From an uncultured Aquimarina sp. (lineage in GTDB: Bacteria; Bacteroidota; Bacteroidia; Flavobacteriales; Flavobacteriaceae): a DNA stretch of 64,000 bases. Shown piece after piece: positions 36,897-44,392 of this stretch (positions are counted from its first letter, which is position 1; the number at the start of each line of letters is the position of its first letter). Both the position numbers and the translations under genes were made by a program. The notes under the pieces are model-generated. The model did not search any database. It had not been told where the DNA came from and saw nothing but the letters and a program-made list of their open reading frames with translations. Location of the stretch: the NCBI GenBank assembly GCA_947498705.1, contig CANMLW010000002.1:1-64000 (forward strand). The letters run 5' to 3'.

Positions 36897-39776
36897 ATGA
36901 ATAAGAAGCCTTGTTTTTGTAGCATTTGTTTAGGATTAATTTTCTTATGCGGTAGTTTAGTTACAAAAGCTCAACAAACTATTGTCAAAGGAATTATTAT
37001 TGATGATATCACTGGAGAAAATATTTCTGAAGCTGTTGTAAAAATTAATGAAACAGATAAAATAACCAGTACTAATTCTTTTGGAGTATTTGAGTTTAAT
37101 GAACCTTCGTTACCACTTGGAGAACAGGTTTTGGTAATTTCAAAGAATGGATATATTTCTAAATATTTTCCTATTGTTATTCATGAAGGAGAACATCTTG
37201 ACCTAAAAAAAATAGAATTACAATATGCTATTGATCGAGAGCAATTAGGAACTACAATTTATTTAACCAACATCGAATTAGAAGAAGAAGCGTCTTATAG
37301 TAATATTCCTTTGCTTCAAGCCACTCGAGATGTTTTTTTGAATGCGGCTGCGTACGATTTTAGTGCTGCATTTTTTCGTATCAGAGGACTGGGAAATGAA
37401 AATGGAAAGATGCTAATAAATGGTATTGAGATGAACACTCTTTATAATGGTCGTCCAGAATGGGGAAGCTGGGGAGGGTTAAATGACGTACAACGAAATC
37501 AGACGTATACCAAGGGAATTTCAGAAAACGAATACATTTTTGGTGGGCTTACAGGTACATCGCATATTACTATGAGAGCTTCGCAGTATCGTAAAGGTAG
37601 TAGGATATCATATGCGATGTCTAATCGAAGCTATCAAGGAAGGATAATGACCACCTATAATTCTGGTCTTACAAAAAACAACTGGGCTTTTTCTACTTCT
37701 TTGTCCAGAAGGTATGGAAATCAAGGATACATAGAAGGAACCTTTTATGATGCAAATTCATTTTTTATAGCTGTAGAAAAAAAATGGGGAAGAAAACATG
37801 CTCTTAATCTGGTAGGGCTTTATACACCTATTCGAAGAGGAAGGTCTACCGCCATTACAGAAGAAGTTGCTAATCTTAAAGGAAATACTTACAATCCAAA
37901 CTGGGGGTACCAAAATGGTAAGCTAAGAAACTCTAGAGAAAAGCTTATAGAGCAACCTTTGATAATGTGTAATTATTATTGGGATATTACTAAAAACACA
38001 AAAATACAGACCAATATTGCAGTTCAGACAGGTACAATTTCGAACAGTGGTATTGATGTAGGTGGCAAAGATATGGTGTTAGAAGCTGGCGGAGAGCAAA
38101 CATTTACAGGAGGAGGAAGAAGTACAGCTATTAATCCTATACATCCTCAAAATTTACCAAGCATATTTCTAAAAGAGCCTAATCCAAGCCCTTTACAGTA
38201 TCAGAATGCTTATCTGGCAACGCAACATCTTATTCAGAATGGACAATTAAATTGGGATGATTTGGTAATAACCAATCAACAAAATAGTAAACAAGGTCAA
38301 AATGCTACATATATGTTATATGATCACCAAATAGAAGGTACTCGTATTATGAGTAGTATGATTCTTAATACCCGGTTTAACGAACATATTACTTTGGGTG
38401 CAGCTATTCACTATCAAAATGAAAAGAATCAGAACTTTGCCAAAGTAAAAGACTTACTAGGAGGGACTGGTTTTTTGGATATAGATGCGTTTGCTGTAAA
38501 CACTACAGAAATAGCTTCTTCAGATTTTGTTACCAGGATTCAAAGCGATATTCGTAACCCGAATCGTATTGTAAAAGCAGGAGATATCTATAACTATAAT
38601 TATGAGATCGATGCTTATGTTGGTACTGGTTTTTTGCAAGGGCAATTTAAATATAGAAACATGAACCTCTTTGTAAGCGCAACTGCTTCTCAGACATCCT
38701 ATCAAAGAAATGGATTATTCGAAAATGGATATTTTTCTGATAACAACTCTTTTGGAAAGAGCAGCGCTACAAAGTTTTTGAATTATGGAATAAAAGCGGG
38801 AGGGACATTTGCTATAAATGGGCACCATTTTCTACGGTATCATGGGGCTTATTTTAATAAAGCTCCAACAATAAGAAACGTCTTTGTAAATCCCAGACAA
38901 AATAATTATACAGTCTCACAATTGTTATATAAAAATCAAACAAGCCCATCAACAAAATCCTTTGATATTGCTTACATATTTCGATCACCACGAGTACAAG
39001 CAGAATTAACTGGGTATTATACAAAAATAAGAAATGATAGTCAGGTCTCATCTTTTTTTACAGAGGCTATTACGGGTTCTAATACAGGTTATGTACAAGA
39101 AATTCTTACCGATATCGATAAATTATATTTGGGCGGGGAGTTGGGAATATCATATCAGGTTACTCCAGAATTAAAGCTAAAAGGTGTTGCAGCTATAGGA
39201 GACTTTACATTCGATAATAACCCCAATAGTATACTCACCAGTACCAGTGAGTCGTTTATAAAAGATAGCGGAACAAAAAATTTAGGAATGTCCTTTTTAA
39301 AAGGATATCATATCGCAACCGGTCCACAAAGAGTAGCGCAATTAGGATTCGAATATCGGGATCCAAATTATTGGTGGTTTGGGATAAACACTAATTATTT
39401 TTCTAATGCATTTATAAAAATTAGCCCGTTTGCCAGAACATCCAATTTCTATAAAGATAACGATGGCTTACCATTTGTAAGCTATGATGAAGATATTGCG
39501 AAAAGTCTTTTAAATCAAGAAGAATTAGAAGATTATTTTTTGGTAAATGCGATAGGAGGTAAGTCCTGGAGAGTAAAAAAGAATTATATAGGCTTCTTTG
39601 CTTCTGTGAATAATGTTCTTAATCAAGCATATAAAACAGGTGGTTTTGAACAAGCTAGAAACGCAAATTATCAACTGGCCTTAGAAGAATCAAAACGAGC
39701 AACACCCATATATGGATCAAAGTACTTTTTTGGTCCGGGAACCACCTATTACCTTACTGTTTATCTCAGATTATAA
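36897..39776 (+). CDS. TonB-dependent receptor with carboxypeptidase-like N-terminal domain
   Basis: A 959-residue outer-membrane transporter. A signal peptide (residues 1-26, ends TKAQQ) is followed by a carboxypeptidase regulatory-like beta-sandwich (about 28-115, VKGIIIDDITGENISEA), a plug domain (FFRIRGLGNENGKMLINGIE near 160-180) and a long beta-barrel ending in the aromatic TYYLTVYLRL. The C-terminal aromatic residue pattern is that of a barrel-insertion signal. The substrate is unknown; the adjacent DUF5689 lipoprotein, which starts 36 bp downstream, and the divergent EEP nuclease suggest a nucleic-acid- or phosphate-linked ligand. It is the first gene of a two-gene operon. Confidence 0.92.
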   Translation: MNKKPCFCSICLGLIFLCGSLVTKAQQTIVKGIIIDDITGENISEAVVKINETDKITSTNSFGVFEFNEPSLPLGEQVLVISKNGYISKYFPIVIHEGEHLDLKKIELQYAIDREQLGTTIYLTNIELEEEASYSNIPLLQATRDVFLNAAAYDFSAAFFRIRGLGNENGKMLINGIEMNTLYNGRPEWGSWGGLNDVQRNQTYTKGISENEYIFGGLTGTSHITMRASQYRKGSRISYAMSNRSYQGRIMTTYNSGLTKNNWAFSTSLSRRYGNQGYIEGTFYDANSFFIAVEKKWGRKHALNLVGLYTPIRRGRSTAITEEVANLKGNTYNPNWGYQNGKLRNSREKLIEQPLIMCNYYWDITKNTKIQTNIAVQTGTISNSGIDVGGKDMVLEAGGEQTFTGGGRSTAINPIHPQNLPSIFLKEPNPSPLQYQNAYLATQHLIQNGQLNWDDLVITNQQNSKQGQNATYMLYDHQIEGTRIMSSMILNTRFNEHITLGAAIHYQNEKNQNFAKVKDLLGGTGFLDIDAFAVNTTEIASSDFVTRIQSDIRNPNRIVKAGDIYNYNYEIDAYVGTGFLQGQFKYRNMNLFVSATASQTSYQRNGLFENGYFSDNNSFGKSSATKFLNYGIKAGGTFAINGHHFLRYHGAYFNKAPTIRNVFVNPRQNNYTVSQLLYKNQTSPSTKSFDIAYIFRSPRVQAELTGYYTKIRNDSQVSSFFTEAITGSNTGYVQEILTDIDKLYLGGELGISYQVTPELKLKGVAAIGDFTFDNNPNSILTSTSESFIKDSGTKNLGMSFLKGYHIATGPQRVAQLGFEYRDPNYWWFGINTNYFSNAFIKISPFARTSNFYKDNDGLPFVSYDEDIAKSLLNQEELEDYFLVNAIGGKSWRVKKNYIGFFASVNNVLNQAYKTGGFEQARNANYQLALEESKRATPIYGSKYFFGPGTTYYLTVYLRL

Positions 39777-39811
39777 AATAGTATAAACAAGACACCGTAA
39801 AACTTACAACA

Positions 39812-41206
39812 ATGAAAACTTTTAATTACACTCTATTGCTATTAATGTTACTGCTTACCATGTCCTGTACTACAGAAAATGAGTTTAGTGTTTTAGAAAA
39901 AGAAATTGAAGAACCTACCATACATGGTACATTAATTACCATAGATGCCATAAAGGGTATTTTGGGACAAGAATTAGAAAAGAATGGAGAAAATGCAAAG
40001 GTCATTTTTAAAGAAACAGATAATTATATAGAAGGGTATGTAATATCCAGTGATAAAGCAGGAAACTTTTTTAAGGAACTTATTCTTCAGGATAAACCTA
40101 CAAAACCAACAGCAGGAATACGTTTATTACTAGATGAAAACCCACTATTTACATTCTACGAATTTGGCCGTAAAGTGTATGTTAAGCTAGATGGTTTATC
40201 TCTAGGGATAGAAAATGGTGTTCCTACATTAGGAATTTCAGAAGGAAATACTATAGGAGCAATTCCTTCTTTTGGCAAAGATGATATCATATTGCGCTCT
40301 ATAGAAATAGCCACTATAGCACCTTTAAAAATAACGTTAGAAGAGTTTACAGACCAATTATTGCTTCTTTTTATTAAAGTTGAAAATTTGCAATTTATGA
40401 GAAATCAGGTATTAGATAATAACATATTTACCTATGCAGCAGAGTCTAATGATAAGTTTGATGGAGAACGTATACTAGAAAGTTGTGTGTCAAGAAGAAC
40501 AACTGTATTAAGCACCAGTACTTTTTCTGATTTTAAGGGACTCAAATTACCCAGTCAACAAGGAAGTTTCGAAGGAATTTTAACTAAAAATTATCTAGGC
40601 AACAGGTATAATTTGGTGCTTAACAGCCCTGCCGATTTAACCTTTGATAATGAAACACGATGTGATCCTATTGTACTAAAATGTCCAGAACCTTCTATAG
40701 TTACCAGAATCATTTTTGAAGAAGATTTTACAGATGCTAAAACAAAAGATTTAGAAACTGAAGGATGGATAAATGTCAATAAAACAGGAGGTAAGTTAAC
40801 ATACAAAACAGGTGATTTTGCAGAGAATAGATACCTTCAAATTACTGGGTATCGATCCAAAGAAAGTTTGTATGAAGTATGGTTAGTTACCCCAAATATA
40901 GACTTGAGTATGTCTGCTAACGAGATTTTAAGTTTTGATCTGCAAGCAGGATATGATAATGGTAATATTATCGAGGTTTTCATAACAGATAATTTTACAG
41001 ATGATATTACAACTACCACGTGGCATAAATTAGATATAACTATACCAAGAGCTCCATTAAATGCATTTGGGAGTATTGTACCTATTGGACCAATAGGTAT
41101 TTCTTGCTTAGGAGAAAACATTAGAATAGGTTTTAGATATATAGGGGGAGATCCCAGAGCAACCACTCGGTATCATATAGATAATATTAAGATTTTAGGA
41201 GAGTAA
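39812..41206 (+). CDS. DUF5689 domain-containing surface lipoprotein
   Basis: A 464-residue lipoprotein (LLTMSCTTENE, lipidated Cys near residue 19). The DUF5689 domain covers about residues 35-280, marked by a predicted OB-like strand pattern (GYVISSDKAGNFFKELILQD). The C-terminal part (about 300-464) is a jelly-roll of the choice-of-anchor J type (IIFEEDFTDAKTKDLETEGW, ending YHIDNIKIL). Such proteins accompany TonB receptors in Bacteroidota and probably act as surface ligand binders. It is cotranscribed with the receptor. A palindrome that doubles as terminator follows. Confidence 0.87.
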   Translation: MKTFNYTLLLLMLLLTMSCTTENEFSVLEKEIEEPTIHGTLITIDAIKGILGQELEKNGENAKVIFKETDNYIEGYVISSDKAGNFFKELILQDKPTKPTAGIRLLLDENPLFTFYEFGRKVYVKLDGLSLGIENGVPTLGISEGNTIGAIPSFGKDDIILRSIEIATIAPLKITLEEFTDQLLLLFIKVENLQFMRNQVLDNNIFTYAAESNDKFDGERILESCVSRRTTVLSTSTFSDFKGLKLPSQQGSFEGILTKNYLGNRYNLVLNSPADLTFDNETRCDPIVLKCPEPSIVTRIIFEEDFTDAKTKDLETEGWINVNKTGGKLTYKTGDFAENRYLQITGYRSKESLYEVWLVTPNIDLSMSANEILSFDLQAGYDNGNIIEVFITDNFTDDITTTTWHKLDITIPRAPLNAFGSIVPIGPIGISCLGENIRIGFRYIGGDPRATTRYHIDNIKILGE

Positions 41207-41217
41207 TCGATTACGTA

Positions 41218-41252
41218 AAGACCCCAAAGGTTTTCGAAACCTTTGGGGTCTT
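41218..41252. repeat. REP-like palindrome copy B, upstream of the RAYT gene
   Basis: 16-bp perfect arms built on AAGACCCCAAAGG with a 3-nt loop, 30 bp before the transposase ATG and 11 bp after the DUF5689 stop. Same sequence as copies A (15063-15100) and C (41876-41910). It can also terminate the receptor operon. Confidence 0.85.
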
Positions 41253-41282
41253 CTAGCAAGTTTTCTATCTAAATTAAAGTAA

Positions 41283-41852
41283 ATGAAGTATGAAGTTTTA
41301 ACACCTGGTAGATATTATCATATCTATAATCAAGGGAATAACAAAGAGAACATTTTTATCGAAGCCAAGAATTACTATTATTTTCTTAGGTTAGTAAAAA
41401 AACACATTGTTCCTATAACAGAAATATATGCTTATTGTCTACTACCTAATCATTTTCATTTATTGGTCATGACTTCTCATGTTGTCGAAAAAAAAGCATT
41501 ATCACAAGGGTTTTCTAATTTGTTTAATGCTTATTCTAAAGCAATAAATAAGACATATTCCAGATCTGGAAGTTTGTTTAAAAGGAAGTTTTCAAGAAAG
41601 GAAATAAAAGATGAAGAGTATATAAAGAATTTGGTTTTATATATACATACAAATCCTAGACATCATAAAATTACCACAGATTTTAAGACATATCTATACT
41701 CTTCTTATAATGCATTTTTGTTAGATAAACCTACAAACATTTCAAAAGAGTATATTTTAAAACTGTTTGATGGTAAAGAAAATTTTAAGCATGCACATCG
41801 TCAAAAAGCTGATGTAATAAGGGAAATGCTAGAAGCATATGTTTTAGAATAG
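41283..41852 (+). CDS. REP-associated tyrosine transposase (RAYT, Y1_Tnp / IS200-like HUH nuclease)
   Basis: A 189-residue single-domain protein of the Y1 transposase superfamily. The opening GRYYHIYNQGNNKENIF, the metal-binding HUH motif in LLPNHFHLLV (His57, His59) and a candidate nucleophilic Tyr near residue 84 (AYSKAINKTYSR) are the RAYT hallmarks; SLFKRKFSRKEI follows as usual. There is no IS200/IS605 partner and no left/right ends typical of an active insertion sequence. Instead the gene is bracketed by two copies of one palindrome. RAYT proteins are known to cut and mobilise such REP elements; they are usually single-copy and vertically kept. The palindromes are the likely substrates. 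Confidence 0.88.
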   Translation: MKYEVLTPGRYYHIYNQGNNKENIFIEAKNYYYFLRLVKKHIVPITEIYAYCLLPNHFHLLVMTSHVVEKKALSQGFSNLFNAYSKAINKTYSRSGSLFKRKFSRKEIKDEEYIKNLVLYIHTNPRHHKITTDFKTYLYSSYNAFLLDKPTNISKEYILKLFDGKENFKHAHRQKADVIREMLEAYVLE

Positions 41853-41875
41853 TAACTTGTTTTGTAAAGTGTACT

Positions 41876-41910
41876 AAGACCCCAAAGGTTTTCAAAACCT
41901 TTGGGGTCTT
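41876..41910. repeat. REP-like palindrome copy C, downstream of the RAYT gene
   Basis: 17-bp perfect arms built on AAGACCCCAAAGG with a single-base loop, 23 bp after the transposase stop. Same arm sequence as copies A and B; may also terminate RAYT transcription. Confidence 0.85.
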
Positions 41911-42006
41911 TATAACAACTGTTTAATAAGGTATAGTGCGTTTAAATTTTTAATTTTCTATAGGATACTAAATAAAGTAGTAATTTTACTCTAAAAGCCA
42001 TATAAA

Positions 42007-42771
42007 ATGACATCAAGACCTAACGGAAGCCTATATACCAGTATAGAAAATAATATAGCCACTATAGAATTTGGTCATCCTGCCAGCAATTCTTTTCCAT
42101 CAGAACTTTTAGCTCGTTTAGCAAAAGCATTTGATCAATTATCAGAGGATGAATCGGTATACGTGATTATCTTAAAATCTGAAGGAGAGAAAGCATTTTG
42201 TGCCGGCGCTTCTTTTGATGAGTTAATTGCGATAACTACTCCCGAAGAAGGAAAGCATTTCTTTTCTGGCTTTGCCAATGTAATTAATGCCATGCGTACT
42301 TGTAAAAAACCTATTATTGGCAGAATACATGGTAAAACTGTTGGGGGTGGTGTAGGATTAGCTGCAGCATGTGATTATTGTTTAGCGACCGAAGCGGCTT
42401 CTATAAAACTAAGCGAACTTACTATTGGGATTGGCCCATTTGTTATCGAACCTGCTGTAACCAGAAAAATTGGTTTGGCAGCTTTTGAAGCGCTTGCCTG
42501 GGATGCTTCACAATGGAAAAATGCGTATTGGGCAAAAGAACAAGGATTATATGTTCGTATTTTTGAAACCATTGCAGAGTTGGATAAAGAAGTACAACTT
42601 TTTGCAGAAAAGCTAAGAGGATATAATCCACAAGCGGTACAACAAATGAAAAAAGTAAACTGGCAAAACACATCGCATTGGGAAGAATTATTGCCAAAAA
42701 GAGCTATCATATCGGGAGAATTAGTACTTTCAGAGTTTACAAAAATCGCATTGAATAAATTAAAAAAATAA
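42007..42771 (+). CDS. Enoyl-CoA hydratase/isomerase family protein
   Basis: A 254-residue crotonase-fold enzyme. The oxyanion-hole segments are present as KAFCAGASFDEL near residues 63-74 and KTVGGGVGLAAACDY near 110-124, followed by IGIGPFVIEPAVTRKIGLAAFEA. Family members hydrate, isomerise or hydrolyse acyl-CoA esters in fatty-acid, phenylacetate or amino-acid degradation; which reaction applies is not clear because the usual second catalytic Glu position is not obvious. No other CoA-pathway genes are adjacent. The stop is followed after 2 bp by a 32-residue membrane peptide gene. Confidence 0.9.
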   Translation: MTSRPNGSLYTSIENNIATIEFGHPASNSFPSELLARLAKAFDQLSEDESVYVIILKSEGEKAFCAGASFDELIAITTPEEGKHFFSGFANVINAMRTCKKPIIGRIHGKTVGGGVGLAAACDYCLATEAASIKLSELTIGIGPFVIEPAVTRKIGLAAFEALAWDASQWKNAYWAKEQGLYVRIFETIAELDKEVQLFAEKLRGYNPQAVQQMKKVNWQNTSHWEELLPKRAIISGELVLSEFTKIALNKLKK

Positions 42772-42773
42772 AA

Positions 42774-42872
42774 ATGGACATATTAAACTTTTTAGGAGGA
42801 AATGGATTATTTCTTATTTTAGGAATCATACTGGTAGTGGTTTACTTTATAAATAAAAGAAAGAGACGGTAA
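42774..42872 (+). CDS. 32-residue single-span membrane peptide
   Basis: ATG at 42774, only 2 bp after the preceding stop, TAA at 42870-42872. The product starts MDILNFLGGNGLFLI, has one hydrophobic helix (residues about 11-26) and ends in the strongly basic INKRKRR, predicting N-out/C-in topology. The spacing suggests translational coupling with the enoyl-CoA hydratase gene. Small proteins of this kind are missed by length filters. It resembles no family I know. A promoter for the next gene lies immediately downstream. Confidence 0.6.
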   Translation: MDILNFLGGNGLFLILGIILVVVYFINKRKRR

Positions 42873-42879
42873 TCTTCCG

Positions 42880-42887
42880 TAACTTTG
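42880..42887 (+). promoter_or_regulatory. -7 promoter box for queD
   Basis: TAACTTTG, perfect TAnnTTTG, 21 bp before the queD ATG. It starts 7 bp after the stop of the small membrane peptide. Confidence 0.6.
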
Positions 42888-42908
42888 CCGAAAATTATAT
42901 AGTAAACA

Positions 42909-43358
42909 ATGAGTAAAATTCGTATCACCAAGCAATTTTCTTTTGAAACAGGGCATGCCTTATATGGGTATGATGGCAAATGTAGAAATGTACACGGTCA
43001 TAGTTATAAGCTAAGTGTCACCGTAATAGGTACACCTATTACAGACACTTCTCATGTAAAATTAGGAATGGTGATCGATTTTGGTGACCTTAAAAAAATA
43101 GTAAAAGAAGATATCGAGGATGTTTTTGATCATGCAACCGTATTTAATAAAAATACTCCTCATATAGAATTGGCAAAAGAATTACAACAAAGAGGACACA
43201 ATGTTATTTTGGTAGACTATCAACCTACCAGCGAGAATATGGTGATCGATTTTGCTCATAAAATTAAAGCACGACTACCGGAAAACATAAAACTGCATTC
43301 GCTTAAATTGCAAGAAACAGAAACATCGTATGCCGAGTGGTATGCTAGTGATAATTAA
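42909..43358 (+). CDS. queD: 6-carboxy-5,6,7,8-tetrahydropterin synthase (QueD / PTPS family)
   Basis: A 149-residue enzyme that converts dihydroneopterin triphosphate to 6-carboxytetrahydropterin for queuosine and 7-deazapurine synthesis. The zinc histidines are in FETGHALYG and HGHSYK, and the catalytic Cys in GKCRNVHGH near residue 27. The C-terminal LHSLKLQETETSYAEW contains the conserved Glu. Only the QueD step is present here; queC, queE and queF are not in the window. It has its own -7 box and a strong terminator. Confidence 0.94.
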   Translation: MSKIRITKQFSFETGHALYGYDGKCRNVHGHSYKLSVTVIGTPITDTSHVKLGMVIDFGDLKKIVKEDIEDVFDHATVFNKNTPHIELAKELQQRGHNVILVDYQPTSENMVIDFAHKIKARLPENIKLHSLKLQETETSYAEWYASDN

Positions 43359-43397
43359 AAAGAGGTTGTCTAAAAACTTTTTAGACAATCTCTTTTT
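43357..43397 (+). terminator. Intrinsic terminator of queD
   Basis: 19-bp stem with one G-T pair (AAAAAGAGGTTGTC and its partner) and a 3-nt loop, with A and T tracts. It overlaps the queD stop codon. Confidence 0.85.
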
Positions 43398-43480
43398 CTA
43401 GTTTAGTAAAAATCCAAAACTTTGTAATTAGCAATGACCAGAGGAATTATTGTCATGACTTTGTTTTGTATGATTCTTAA

Positions 43481-43666
43481 TTAACGAATAGGAAGGCAAG
43501 CTAGATAAAGTACATTAGGATGTGGTGCTCTACATTCTCCTCTATTATAACTTGGCCCGCAAAGATCTCCTACTTTTTTACAATCTTTATCAGCCCCACC
43601 ACCGTTAATTTGTTGTTGTGCTTTTTTGCTTAATGTTTTTCCTAAATTTGAGATTTGTTTTTTCAT
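43481..43666 (-). CDS. Double-glycine-leader peptide with four-cysteine core, copy 1
   Basis: A 61-residue precursor. Residues 1-24 (MKKQISNLGKTLSKKAQQQI followed by NGGG) are identical to the leader of the next gene, and the core has four Cys in the order CKKVGDLC, GEC, LAC. Double-Gly leaders direct cleavage and export by C39-peptidase ABC transporters. The pair PHP followed by a Leu-rich stretch recurs in the second copy. No LanB/LanM, radical-SAM maturase or C39 transporter is in the window, so processing must involve genes elsewhere. Disulfide-stabilised secreted peptide is inferred. Confidence 0.7.
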   Translation of the reverse strand: MKKQISNLGKTLSKKAQQQINGGGADKDCKKVGDLCGPSYNRGECRAPHPNVLYLACLPIR

Positions 43667-43720
43667 TACTAAATATTTATTTTGATTAATACCAGTTTAT
43701 ATGAGAAATGGTATAATTAT

Positions 43721-43760
43721 TTGAACATTTATAGATATTCAAGAATATGTCTTCTGTTAA
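43721..43760 (-). repeat. Duplicated upstream element, peptide copy 1
   Basis: TTGAACATTTATAGATATTC followed by AAGAATATGTCTT. The same sequence (one or two differences) recurs at 44004-44036 upstream of peptide copy 2. It lies about 60 bp upstream of the ATG and contains the inverted repeat GACAT..ATGTC in copy 2. Probable promoter or regulator site. Confidence 0.5.
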
Positions 43761-43790
43761 ATAATTAAATAGGTATGAGTAGTTGACTTA

Positions 43791-43976
43791 TTAGTAACAA
43801 CGTAAATACCCTGCATATGGATGAGGTAGTTGACATGTACCTTTTATACCATTAGAAGATTCACAAGAATCACCTGCTCTTTTGTTCATGCAAATAGGTG
43901 ATGCTCCTCCTCCATTAATTTGTTGTTGCGCTTTTTTGCTTAATGTCTTTCCTAAATTTGAGATTTGTTTTTTCAT
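43791..43976 (-). CDS. Double-glycine-leader peptide with four-cysteine core, copy 2
   Basis: A 61-residue precursor with the same 24-residue leader as copy 1, arranged head-to-tail 124 bp upstream of it. The core is different but keeps the spacing of four Cys and the PHP triplet: PIC, GDSC, GTC and LRC. An identical leader with a diverged core indicates selection for a common processing machine and diversification of the active part. The upstream 30-40 bp are also duplicated. The immediate downstream neighbours on the other strand are a sensor kinase and a response regulator, which may or may not be linked. Confidence 0.7.
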   Translation of the reverse strand: MKKQISNLGKTLSKKAQQQINGGGASPICMNKRAGDSCESSNGIKGTCQLPHPYAGYLRCY

Positions 43977-44003
43977 TACTAAATGTTTTTTTGATTAAAT
44001 ACT

Positions 44004-44036
44004 TGAACATTTATAGACATTCAAGAATATGTCTTT
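44004..44036 (-). repeat. Duplicated upstream element, peptide copy 2
   Basis: Counterpart of 43721-43760: TTGAACATTTATAGACATTC followed by AAGAATATGTCTT. It lies at about the same distance upstream of its ATG, consistent with duplication of promoter and leader together. Confidence 0.5.
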
Positions 44037-44315
44037 CCTTAATAATTTAAAATAAAGGGTTACTACCTATTTAGGATCTTGATACTTTTTAATACAGAAA
44101 GTACCTAGATGTTGTTATAGGTTGGTTTACATAAAGTATGGTTGTATTTTATAAAACGGGATGGTTTATTCTTTTCGAGAAAAAAACAGCATTATTTCTA
44201 TAAGGAACTAGGTTTAATTTTTCCATTTTGAGTACTTTTTTGTGTTTTAAGTTGGAATTAAAATTTTTGTTATGTTTTTATGCAAGTAAACTTACGGCAT
44301 AAACTATTTACATTT

Positions 44316-44340
44316 CCCACCCCAAAAGGGTAGTTTTTTC
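44316..44340 (+). promoter_or_regulatory. Motif 1: CCCACC(N)AAAAGGGTAGTTT upstream of the sensor kinase
   Basis: CCCACCCCAAAAGGGTAGTT followed by TTTTC. Its end overlaps the expected -33 position of the kinase promoter (24 bp between TAGTTT and the -7 box). Relatives occur at 47276-47298 (inverted) and 48401-48428. A binding site for the neighbouring NarL-type regulator is a natural guess. Confidence 0.5.
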
Positions 44341-44354
44341 ACATTTCTAATACC

Positions 44355-44362
44355 TATTTTTG
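44355..44362 (+). promoter_or_regulatory. -7 promoter box for the sensor kinase
   Basis: TATTTTTG, perfect TAnnTTTG. The predicted transcript start near 44369 excludes the TTG at 44360 as start codon and leaves ATGs at 44372, 44378 and 44393. Confidence 0.55.
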
Positions 44363-44392
44363 CACCTATTAATGCAGATGTTAGATGCTATT

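Larger units (their letters stand above)
43977..44392. other. Divergent intergenic region between peptide copy 2 and the sensor kinase
   Basis: 416 bp containing the duplicated upstream element (44004-44036), the GGGTAGTTT-type motif (44316-44340) and the -7 box of the kinase (44355-44362). No further reading frame is credible. The two transcription units run away from each other here. Confidence 0.6.

Noticed and set aside
41030..41045. CCACGTGG core in the DUF5689 gene resembling parS
   Set aside because: Only the central 8 bp match; the flanks (ACTA and CATA) do not follow the ParB consensus.
15063..41910. A CRISPR-like array formed by the GACCCC palindromes
   Set aside because: Copies are single and far apart with no regular spacers and no cas genes.
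42375..42710. Antisense frames (84-111 residues) inside the enoyl-CoA hydratase gene
   Set aside because: They are mirror frames of a clearly coding gene with no start or domain support.
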